37,760 nucleotides of DNA from Bradyrhizobium sp. YR681 (GTDB taxonomy: Bacteria; Pseudomonadota; Alphaproteobacteria; Rhizobiales; Xanthobacteraceae), in NCBI RefSeq assembly GCF_000282615.1, contig NZ_AKIY01000224.1, positions 1 through 37,760 of the forward strand. The letters are read 5' to 3'. The notes under the pieces are model-generated. The model did not search any database. It was not told the DNA's origin and saw only the letters and a program-made list of their open reading frames with translations. Every line of letters begins with the position of its first letter. The stretch's first letter is position 1. The position numbers and the translations under genes are program-made. Of this stretch, positions 6,847 through 13,969 are shown piece after piece.

Positions 6847-7884
6847 CTAGGCCGCGGTTGCCGAGGGTACGGCGTCCGGCCTTGCCAACGGACGCACGCC
6901 CTTGCGCCATTGCGTGATGGTGCAGCCGAAGCGGCCGCGGAACCAGCGCGCCATCGCGCTCTGGGCGGAGAAGCCGAGCTGCACGGCAATCTCGGCCAGC
7001 GGCCGGTCGGGATCGTCGATCAGCTGGGTCACGAGATCGGCGCGCTGCGCGTCGAGGATGGCCGAGAAGCTGGTGCCCGCCTCGGCGAGATGCCGGTGGA
7101 TGGTACGGCGGGTGCAGGCGAGGTGCTCGGCCACGCGCTCGACCGTGCAGTCGCCGCCGGCGAGCAGGGCCCGCACGACCTCGTCGACCTTGCCCTCCCA
7201 GCTTGCCGGCCGGGTCTCGATCGCCTCGATCCGCTTGCGCAGATAGCTCGCGATCAGCGGATGCGCGCTCGGAATCCGGCGCTCCATGTCGTACGGCGAC
7301 AGCAGGATCGCATCGTCATCGGCGTTGAATGTCACACGGCAGCCGTAGAAGTCGCGGTAGCGTTTGCGATCGAGCGGCGGCGGATAATGCAGATGCACCT
7401 CCTGCGGCCGCCAATCGCTGCCGAACAGCGACTGGATGATGCGGTGAATGCTGCCGAGCGCCATGTCGATCGACTGCCGCGGTGCCGTCGGCTGCCGGCC
7501 GCGCAGATGCAGCCGGATAGTCACGGTCTGCTTGTCCCTGATGACGTCGAGCTTCATGCCGTCGTGATGAATATGGATGAAACGCGAGAATGCTTCGATC
7601 GCCTCGCCGACGGTCGCCTGTTCGCGCACGATCAGGCCGACCGCGCCGAAATTGGTCAGGCCGCCGCGCTCGGCGAGGCGCAGGCCGAAATCTTCGGCAC
7701 CCGAGCTCTCTGCCGAGAGTTCGAGCAGACGGCGCAGGCCCGTGACGGCAATGGGGGTATCCGGCTTGTCGAGGCAGGCCAGCGGCAGCCTGACCTTGCG
7801 CATCATCTGTTTGGGGTCGAGCCCGACCGACCGGGCGACCTCCGGGTAATAGCTCAAGCCTGCGCTGCGAATGAGGTCGGTCAT
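6847..7884 (-). CDS. AraC-family transcriptional regulator (OruR-like)
   Basis: This 345-aa regulator has an N-terminal arabinose-binding-like sensor domain of the OruR type (begins MTDLIRSAGLSYYPEVARSVGL; about residues 20-200) and a C-terminal AraC double helix-turn-helix (about 245-335, including VERVAEHLACTRRTIHRHL and LAEIAVQLGFSAQSAMARWFRGRFG). The longer frame back to 8175 would overlap the divergent response-regulator gene and has no domain match, so ATG 7884 is chosen. Family knowledge: OruR-type regulators usually control a neighbouring catabolic gene; no obvious catabolic partner is adjacent. The effector is unknown. It is convergent with the ABM gene and divergent from the response regulator. 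Confidence 0.88.
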   Translation of the reverse strand: MTDLIRSAGLSYYPEVARSVGLDPKQMMRKVRLPLACLDKPDTPIAVTGLRRLLELSAESSGAEDFGLRLAERGGLTNFGAVGLIVREQATVGEAIEAFSRFIHIHHDGMKLDVIRDKQTVTIRLHLRGRQPTAPRQSIDMALGSIHRIIQSLFGSDWRPQEVHLHYPPPLDRKRYRDFYGCRVTFNADDDAILLSPYDMERRIPSAHPLIASYLRKRIEAIETRPASWEGKVDEVVRALLAGGDCTVERVAEHLACTRRTIHRHLAEAGTSFSAILDAQRADLVTQLIDDPDRPLAEIAVQLGFSAQSAMARWFRGRFGCTITQWRKGVRPLARPDAVPSATAA

Positions 7885-8085
7885 GCCAACCGTTCCTGCC
7901 AGCCATTCCCGCAGATGTCCCCAAATGTAAAGTTTCTGTCCCGATCCGTCAAATCCGGGAACGGGGTGGAACATACATAAGTGAAACCGAAGCACTGGCG
8001 CGAATGCCGTGCGCACGATGGCGGGGCGCGATGGGGCCCCCGGCCGTCTCGGACCATTTGACCAAGACATTATTGGAACGGGATT

Positions 8086-8706
8086 ATGCCGGGAAACATG
8101 CTTTCCAAGGGTGAGGTATTCGTCATCGACACTGACGCCGCCTCCCGCGAACAAATCTCCAACGCGCTCCAGCACAGCGCCTATGACGTGATCTGCTTCG
8201 CCGACGGTGCGTCGCTGCTGTCGGAAGCCAGGGCGCGGATGCCGGCCTGCGTGCTGCTGGAGATGCCGCCGGATCGCTCAGGCCTCGACGTGCTGAAGCG
8301 GTTGCGCGAAGAGAATTGCATGGCGCCGGTGCTGGTGACGTCGGCGAACGGCAGCATCGCCATGGCCGTCGACGCGATCAAGAGCGGGGCGACCGACTTC
8401 ATCGAGAAGCCGTTCCGCACCCACGACATCATTGGCCGCATCGATGCCGCCATCGACGAGGTCGCGCAGCCCGGTTCGAGCCGGCAGCGCTGGCTGCCCG
8501 GCTGCGAGCCCCTGACCTTGCGCGAAGGCGACGTGCTCGAGCACCTTGCCGCCGGCCTCACCAATAAGGAGATCGCCCGCCGCATGCATCTGAGCGCGCG
8601 GACGGTCGAAGGCTACCGTGCCGGTATCCTGAGGAAGGCCGGCGCCAGGAACGTGACAGACCTGCTTCGCCGCGTCTTCGGTCAGGGCTCGCCGACCCAG
8701 GCTTAA
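8086..8706 (+). CDS. FixJ/NarL-type response regulator with atypical receiver
   Basis: This 206-aa protein has a receiver domain (about residues 10-125) and a LuxR-type helix-turn-helix (about 143-200: LTLREGDVLEHLAAGLTNKEIARRMHLSARTVEGYR). The conserved Lys of the receiver is present (EKPF). In the phosphoacceptor strand ACVLLEMPPDRSGLDVL there is no Asp; E59 occupies that column, with a loop one residue shorter than usual. The acidic pair near the N-terminus is DTD rather than DDD/DDE. This suggests a receiver that is not phosphorylated normally and may be constitutively on. There is no adjacent histidine kinase. The start could be M1 (8086) or M5 (8098). Target genes unknown; the divergent AraC-type gene is a neighbour only. 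Confidence 0.85.
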   Translation: MPGNMLSKGEVFVIDTDAASREQISNALQHSAYDVICFADGASLLSEARARMPACVLLEMPPDRSGLDVLKRLREENCMAPVLVTSANGSIAMAVDAIKSGATDFIEKPFRTHDIIGRIDAAIDEVAQPGSSRQRWLPGCEPLTLREGDVLEHLAAGLTNKEIARRMHLSARTVEGYRAGILRKAGARNVTDLLRRVFGQGSPTQA

Positions 8707-8876
8707 CGGTCTGGCCGGGGGACGACGACACGTTCCGCGGCCTTGGTGCCGCCCCAGCGGCGCCCCACGGAAACCCCAATCGAACCAGTTCCTTCCCTGC
8801 CGCGTCCAATCATGTTGGCGAGGCATTTGATCGCGCGTCCGGCTGGCGGCGCCGCGATACGGCAGGAGGGACTTTG

Positions 8877-10544
8877 ATGCGCATCACCGCAAGATGTTTG
8901 GCAACGACGAGCCTGGTTCTGGTGACCACGGCGTTCGCACTGCCGTCATGGGCCGCCGATGTGGATGCCACATCGGCCATCGACACCGTTACGGTCTATC
9001 CCGATGGCGCCACCGTCACCCGTATCATTGCGGTCGACCTGCCGTCCGGTGACTCGACGCTGATCGCCAGGGACTTCCCGCTTGGTCTCGACACCTCCTC
9101 GATCCGGGTGGAAGGTGAGGGTGGAGCAAAGCTCACCATCGGCACGATCGATGCGCGAACGCCGCGTGCGGCGCCGGTCAATCTGCCCGAGCTGGAGAAG
9201 CGCATCGAGGCGCTGAACGACCAGCGCGCCGACCTGCAAGGCGCGATCGACTCGGCCAATGCGCGGCGCAAATTTGCGGAGCACTTTGCGGAGGCGTCCC
9301 CCGCCGGCATCGGCGACAAGGGCGAAGCACGGCCGATTGCCGAATGGCGCACGGCCTTTGCCGCGGTCGGCGAAGAAATTGCGAGCGCCGATACCGCCGT
9401 TCGCGACGCTACGCGCAAGATGCGCGAACTCGATCGGCAGATCGCCCAGCTCGAAGTCGAGCGCAAGGCCAAGCCGCCGAGCAAGCTCGAGGTCCGCATG
9501 GACATTGCAGCGGCAAATGCAACGAAGGCCACTTTGCGAGTCTCCTATAATGTGCGCAATGCGCGCTGGTTGCCGCTCTATGACGCCCGGCTCGACACCG
9601 GCGCGAAGGATCGCAAGCCGCAGCTCGATCTGGTCCGCCGCGCGGAGGTGACGCAATCGACCGGCGAGGACTGGTCGAATGTCACGCTCGGTGTCTCGAC
9701 GGTCCGTATCAGTCGCGGTGGCAGCGCGCCGGAGCTGAACTCATTGGTGGCGCAATATCCGCAACCGCCGAGGCCAACGGCGCTCGGTGCGGCTTCCGAA
9801 TTGGCGCGGCCGGCGGCAGTGATGCGCCAGGTGCAATCGCCCGCCATGGCCAAAGTTGCGGACGCGCTTGAGCGCGTCGACGAGCAGCAGGCCGTAGCCG
9901 AGATCGGCGACTTCCAGGCCACCTTCAAGATTCCCGGCCGCGTCAGCCTCGGCGCCGCCGATGGCGCCAAAGCCTTGCGCATCGCGTCGATGACCGTACC
10001 TGCCGACCTTGCGGTTCGCGCTGCGCCGGTGATGGACCCGACCGCCTTCCTCGAAGCCAGCTTCAAGCAGACCGACGACACGACATTGCTGCCGGGCAAG
10101 GTCGCGATCTATCGCGACGGCGTCTTCGTCGGCCGCGGCAAGCTTTCGGCCTCGGCCAAGGACGACATTGTCCGGCTCGGTTTCGGCGCCGACGACAAGG
10201 TTCGAATCGAACGGTCTGTGCTCAAGCGCAACGAAGGTTCGGCCGGCCTGCTCGTGACGACGTCGAAGACCGACGAGCGTTCGTTCAAGACGACGATCCG
10301 CAACGGCCACGACTTCCCGATCAAGGTCGCGATCGAGGATCAGCTGCCGGTCAGCGAGAACGAGGACATCGCGGTGGAGATGCTGCCCGCGACCACGCCG
10401 CCGACCGCAAGCAACATCCGCGACAGACGCGGCGTGCTGGAATGGTCGTTCGACGCCAAGCCGGGGGAGGTCAAGGATATCAACTTCGCCTGGCGCATCC
10501 GCTGGCCGAAGGACAAGAGCATGGTGATCGTGCCGGCGGGGTAG
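8877..10544 (+). CDS. Exported DUF4139 (and N-terminal DUF4140) domain protein
   Basis: This 555-aa protein has a signal peptide ending near ALPSWA (residue 26). The DUF4140 N-domain follows (about 33-130: VDATSAIDTVTVYPDGATVTR), then a coiled-coil stretch (about 100-200: LPELEKRIEALNDQRAD and later MRELDRQIAQLEVE), then the DUF4139 beta-rich domain to the end (markers SYNVRNARWLPLYDARLDT and TGEDWSNVTLGVSTVR). Family knowledge: these are often labelled mucoidy inhibitor-like, with unknown molecular function and a periplasmic or envelope location. ATG 8877 follows AGGAGG at ideal spacing. It appears to be a single-gene unit; a repeat block follows. Confidence 0.88.
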   Translation: MRITARCLATTSLVLVTTAFALPSWAADVDATSAIDTVTVYPDGATVTRIIAVDLPSGDSTLIARDFPLGLDTSSIRVEGEGGAKLTIGTIDARTPRAAPVNLPELEKRIEALNDQRADLQGAIDSANARRKFAEHFAEASPAGIGDKGEARPIAEWRTAFAAVGEEIASADTAVRDATRKMRELDRQIAQLEVERKAKPPSKLEVRMDIAAANATKATLRVSYNVRNARWLPLYDARLDTGAKDRKPQLDLVRRAEVTQSTGEDWSNVTLGVSTVRISRGGSAPELNSLVAQYPQPPRPTALGAASELARPAAVMRQVQSPAMAKVADALERVDEQQAVAEIGDFQATFKIPGRVSLGAADGAKALRIASMTVPADLAVRAAPVMDPTAFLEASFKQTDDTTLLPGKVAIYRDGVFVGRGKLSASAKDDIVRLGFGADDKVRIERSVLKRNEGSAGLLVTTSKTDERSFKTTIRNGHDFPIKVAIEDQLPVSENEDIAVEMLPATTPPTASNIRDRRGVLEWSFDAKPGEVKDINFAWRIRWPKDKSMVIVPAG

Positions 10545-10559
10545 GTTGCCACGAAGGAG

Positions 10560-10672
10560 ATGCGCTCCCTCTCCCTCTTGCGGGAGAGGGTTGGGGTGAG
10601 GGCTCTCTCCTCTGGGGGGAGCGTCTTCGTTGGTGAGACACCCTCTCCCGCAAGCGGGGGAGAGAGCGGACC
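10560..10672. repeat. GC-rich palindromic repeat block between DUF4139 gene and hmuV
   Basis: Two CTCTCCC...GGGAGAG type hairpins (CTCTTGCGGGAGAGGG near 10574-10589 and CCCTCTCCCGCAAGCGGGGG near 10641-10660) face each other. Related units occur at 19400-19425 and 32680-32830. It lies between convergent stops, so it could end transcription from both sides. Confidence 0.65.
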
Positions 10673-10673
10673 T

Positions 10674-11477
10674 TCACTGCGGCGCAGGTGGCGCGGCCCG
10701 CATCGATTGCGGCAGCACGTAAGGCACGCCGTCGGCCTGATGGACCACGGCGTCGATCTCGAAAATGTCGCGGATGATCTCGCGCGTGACGATGTCCGCG
10801 CGCGGGCCGTCGGCGGCGAGCCTGCCGCCGTTCAGCACGATCAGCCGGTCGGCGAAGCGGATCGCGAGGTTGAGGTCGTGCAGGATCGCGATCACCGCGG
10901 TGCCGCCGGCTGCGCGGCGTCGCGCCGCTTCGACGAGGTCGATCTGGTGGCGCAAATCGAGGCTCGAGGTCGGCTCGTCCAGCAGCAGCAGGCCCGGTCC
11001 GTGCTCGGCCTCGCCGCAGGCGAGCTGCACCAGCACCCGGGCGAAATGGGCGCGCTGCTGCTCGCCGCCGGACAAGGTCGGCAATTGCCGTTCGCGGAAA
11101 TGCGCTAGGCCGACCTCGTCCAGCGCGGCATCGACCAGTGGGCCCGCTTCGCGCAGGCTGCGCTCGCCCGCGCCCATCAGCACGATCTCCTCGACCGTGA
11201 ACGGGAAGGTGACGTTGATGTGCTGGGACAGCATGGCGCGGCGCGCGGCAAGCTCGCGCGGCGTGTAGCTGCTGATACCGCGCTGCTTCAGCCGCACCTC
11301 GCCCTTGCTCGGGCGGAGGTCGCCGGAGAGCAGCCGCAGCAGCGTCGACTTGCCGGCGCCGTTCGGGCCGATGATGGCGACCATCTCGCCGGCTTCAACG
11401 GCCAGGCCGACGCCATCGAGCAGCGTCGCGCGGCCGGCGCGTTTGCCGAGGTCGCGCGCCTCGATCACGGCACTCAT
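10674..11477 (-). CDS. hmuV: Heme ABC transporter ATP-binding protein
   Basis: This 267-aa cytoplasmic ATPase energises inner-membrane heme import. Walker A is GPNGAGKST (residues 37-45), the ABC signature LSGGEQQRA starts at 135, and Walker B is LLLLDEPTSSLD at 163-174. The length is normal for HmuV/FecE-type ATPases. The start codon overlaps the hmuU stop by the ATGA arrangement, indicating translational coupling. It is the last gene of the hemP-hmuTUV unit; a repeat hairpin block follows the stop. Confidence 0.95.
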   Translation of the reverse strand: MSAVIEARDLGKRAGRATLLDGVGLAVEAGEMVAIIGPNGAGKSTLLRLLSGDLRPSKGEVRLKQRGISSYTPRELAARRAMLSQHINVTFPFTVEEIVLMGAGERSLREAGPLVDAALDEVGLAHFRERQLPTLSGGEQQRAHFARVLVQLACGEAEHGPGLLLLDEPTSSLDLRHQIDLVEAARRRAAGGTAVIAILHDLNLAIRFADRLIVLNGGRLAADGPRADIVTREIIRDIFEIDAVVHQADGVPYVLPQSMRAAPPAPQ

Positions 11478-12556
11478 AGCGAGGCGAGCCCGCGCTGGCG
11501 CAGCAGGATGCCGAGGAAGACAGGCGCGCCGACGGCTGCGGTCAGGATCCCGATCGGCATCTCCGCGGGCGCCACGATGGTGCGCGCTAACGTATCGGCG
11601 CCGACCATCAGGATGGCGCCTGATAGCACCGAGGCCGGCAGCAGCAGCCGATGTGTGGGTCCGATGACGAGGCGCAAAAGATGCGGCACGACGATGCCGA
11701 CGAAGCCGATGACGCCGCTGATCGACACTGCGACCCCGGTCATGGCGGAGACCATGACGATCGAGATCCGCTTGAGACGCTCGACGTCGACGCCGCCGTG
11801 AAAGGCGTCGGCCTCGCCGAGCACCAGCAGGTCGAGGCCGCGCGCGATATACGCACAGGCGCCAAGCCCGATGACGAGGATCGGCGCGAGCACGGCGGTC
11901 TTGGTCCAGGTCGCGCCGCTCATCGAGCCGAGCAGCCAGAATGTAATGTCGCGGAGCTGGCGATCATCGGCGATGAAGACCAGGAGCCCGATGCCGGCAT
12001 TGGCGATGGCGGTGATGGCGACACCGGCGAGCAGGAAGACCGCGATCGAGGTTCGCCCGCCACGGCTGGAGATGCCGTAGAGGATCGCGGTCGCCGTCAG
12101 CGATCCGGCGAAAGCCGCAAGCGGCAACAGCTCGCTCTGGAGGAAGCGCAGCGTCTCGCCGAAGCGCGAATCGGTGAAGACGATCGCGCTTGCAGCCGCC
12201 AGCGCGCCACCGCTGGAGACGCCGACCAGCGCGGGGTCGGCGAGGGGGTTGCGGAACAGACCCTGCATGATTGCGCCGGCGGCGGCGAGAAGTCCGCCGA
12301 CCATGGCTGTCGCCGCGATGCGGGGAATGCGGATCGACCACAGCACGAGCTGGTCGCGGGCCGTCATGGCATCGGCGGTGCCGGCAATGCCCAGCGCGGC
12401 AGGAAGTCGGGACAACGGAATGCCGGCTGCGCCGACCGTCAATGCGACGATTGCAGTAGCCGCGAGCGCCGCAAGGAGCACCGGAATTGCAATCGACGCA
12501 AACCGCCGTCCCGTGCCGGCGCGCCGCCGCGCGTCCGTCCCGATCGCCGCGCTCAT
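11474..12556 (-). CDS. hmuU: Heme ABC transporter permease (FecCD family)
   Basis: This 360-aa permease has about nine to ten transmembrane helices. FecCD hallmarks are LWSIRIPRIAATAMVGG, the segment QGLFRNPLADPALVGVSSGG (about residues 100-120) and VIGFVGIVVPHLLR. Start at 12556 is chosen because its ATG overlaps the hmuT stop (ATGA) and the protein then matches family length; the same frame stays open to 13039, which is antisense-like shadow inside hmuT. It works as a dimer with HmuV to move heme delivered by HmuT across the inner membrane. Confidence 0.95.
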   Translation of the reverse strand: MSAAIGTDARRRAGTGRRFASIAIPVLLAALAATAIVALTVGAAGIPLSRLPAALGIAGTADAMTARDQLVLWSIRIPRIAATAMVGGLLAAAGAIMQGLFRNPLADPALVGVSSGGALAAASAIVFTDSRFGETLRFLQSELLPLAAFAGSLTATAILYGISSRGGRTSIAVFLLAGVAITAIANAGIGLLVFIADDRQLRDITFWLLGSMSGATWTKTAVLAPILVIGLGACAYIARGLDLLVLGEADAFHGGVDVERLKRISIVMVSAMTGVAVSISGVIGFVGIVVPHLLRLVIGPTHRLLLPASVLSGAILMVGADTLARTIVAPAEMPIGILTAAVGAPVFLGILLRQRGLASL

Positions 12557-13506
12557 TGCCGGCAATTCGCCGCCGACAGGGCCGACGTGAACGTCCCGCC
12601 CTGGCCGGCCAACGCCGGATAGAGCTTGACGGACAGATCTCGCGCGGCGGCAGCGGTGCGTGGCCCGAAGCCGAGCAGGTACAGCCCGTCCATGGCGATG
12701 AAGCCCTTGTTGGCTGCGACAGGCGTCAGCGCAAAGCCGGGATGGGCATAGACCGCCTCGGCCTGGAGCGTGTCCTTGCCGCGCTCGATCGACAGCACGA
12801 ATTCGGGCTTGGCCGCCACGATTGCCTCGTCGGCGATGGTCTTGTAGCCGTCGTAATCGTCGACGGCGTTGGTGGCGCCCGCGAGCTGGATGATCTCGTC
12901 CGCCGCGGTCTTGTGACCGGCGACCATCGCCCGCCCGTTCAGGAGCGACATCACGAACATCACCCGTACCGGCTTCGTCACCTTGGCGCGCAGCGCGCGG
13001 AGCTGCGCCAGATCGGCGCCGACCGCGCTCGCCAGGCACTCGGCGCGCGCATCGACGCCCATGGCGTGGCCGACCAGCCTGATCTTCCCGATCAGGCCGT
13101 CCTCGGAGAAGGTCTCGGGCACCAGCACCAGCGGCACTTTTGCCGTCTCCAGGATCTCCATGGTTTCGCGCGGGCCCGACCCCTGGATGGCGAGGATCAG
13201 GCTGGGGTTGAGACCCAGCACGCCCTCGGCCGAGATCTGGCGCATGTAGCCGACATTGGGTTTGTCGTGCAGCGCCGCCGCCGGATAAAGGCTCGTGGTG
13301 TCCACGCCGACCAGCCGGCTCTCCAGCCCCAGCGCATAGAGGATCTCGGTGATGGCTCCGCCGATCGAGACCGTGCGGGCAAAGTCGGCAACCGTGACGT
13401 CACGATTGCGCGCGTCGTGCACCGTAATACCGGCGGCGTGCGCTGAGGACGCGAACGCGAGCGTGCCTGATAGCAGGAGGTTTGTGAGCGTGCGACAAAA
13501 TGTCAT
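12553..13506 (-). CDS. hmuT: Periplasmic heme-binding protein
   Basis: This 317-aa protein has a signal peptide (MTFCRTLTNLLLSGTLAFASSAHA) and the class III periplasmic-binding fold (FepB/BtuF type): RTVSIGGAITEILYALGLESRLVGVDTTS, then KPNVGYMRQISAEGVLGLNPSLILA. It binds heme delivered by HmuR and passes it to HmuUV. It starts 6 nt after the hemP stop and overlaps hmuU, so hemP-hmuT-hmuU-hmuV is one operon. The tyrosine in NVGYMR is at the position used as heme ligand in HmuT/ShuT-type proteins. Confidence 0.94.
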   Translation of the reverse strand: MTFCRTLTNLLLSGTLAFASSAHAAGITVHDARNRDVTVADFARTVSIGGAITEILYALGLESRLVGVDTTSLYPAAALHDKPNVGYMRQISAEGVLGLNPSLILAIQGSGPRETMEILETAKVPLVLVPETFSEDGLIGKIRLVGHAMGVDARAECLASAVGADLAQLRALRAKVTKPVRVMFVMSLLNGRAMVAGHKTAADEIIQLAGATNAVDDYDGYKTIADEAIVAAKPEFVLSIERGKDTLQAEAVYAHPGFALTPVAANKGFIAMDGLYLLGFGPRTAAAARDLSVKLYPALAGQGGTFTSALSAANCRQ

Positions 13507-13512
13507 TGCAGG

Positions 13513-13719
13513 TTACTTCGTCAGGATCAGCTTGTTTTGCGAGGTCAGGCGGAGGCGGTAGCTGTCCTCGCCATGCGCGATGATGATCTCGCGCTCCTGC
13601 GCAAAGAGCTCGCGGCTGTCGATCCGGCTCCCTCGCACGGTCAGAGTTCTCGTTGTTGCAGAAGGGTTTTGGACCGCTCCCGCCGCAGCGCCGCCATTGT
13701 CTCCCGATGGTGCCGACAT
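13513..13719 (-). CDS. hmuP: HemP/HmuP family protein
   Basis: This 68-aa protein has the HemP signature at its C-terminal half: SRELFAQEREIIIAHGEDSY and the ending RLRLTSQNKLILTK. Family knowledge: in Bradyrhizobium japonicum this protein (HmuP) acts as a co-activator with Irr for heme-uptake genes. The start at 13719 (MSAPSGDNGG) is chosen by family length; the in-frame extension to 13896 would cover the promoter region shared with hmuR. First gene of the hmuTUV operon. Its 5' leader carries a perfect 9-bp hairpin (13750-13775). Confidence 0.9.
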   Translation of the reverse strand: MSAPSGDNGGAAAGAVQNPSATTRTLTVRGSRIDSRELFAQEREIIIAHGEDSYRLRLTSQNKLILTK

Positions 13720-13749
13720 GATGAGTGTGATGCGCTTTCGAAGTTTCAG

Positions 13750-13775
13750 GTGCCGCTTGTTTGTATAAGCGGCAC
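13750..13775. promoter_or_regulatory. Perfect hairpin in the hmuP leader / hmuP-hmuR intergenic region
   Basis: GTGCCGCTT (13750-13758) and AAGCGGCAC (13767-13775) are exact reverse complements around an 8-nt AT-rich loop. It begins 31 nt upstream of the hmuP ATG. An outer pairing GCGCTT...GAAGCGC is also possible. It may be an RNA leader structure or an operator; I cannot assign it to a known riboswitch. Confidence 0.45.
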
Positions 13776-13797
13776 GAAGCGCATTCCAACGGCGGCA

Positions 13798-13815
13798 ATT
13801 TACAATCGATATAAA
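13798..13815. promoter_or_regulatory. AT-rich interrupted palindrome in the hmuP-hmuR promoter region
   Basis: TTTACAATCGATATAAA (13799-13815) is an AT-rich imperfect palindrome in GC-rich surroundings, between the divergent heme genes. Family knowledge: Irr-bound iron control elements of rhizobia are AT-rich interrupted palindromes in such promoters. The match to that element is loose, so the assignment is tentative. Confidence 0.3.
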
Positions 13816-13969
13816 CTGCAACCTTGTGACATTGACCGCCTGAGTGTTGCCACGTAACCAAATAAGGCGATGCGGGCCGGGGAGTCCGCGCCACAAATAG
13901 CCAGCCAGTCGCTCGCCTCGTGCAGCGCACGCCAGCCAGACTTAAGACAATGATGATTGGGTTGGGGTT

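Noticed and set aside
12557..13039. N-terminal extension of HmuU to 13039
   Set aside because: It overlaps hmuT out of frame and breaks the ATGA coupling seen at 12553-12556.
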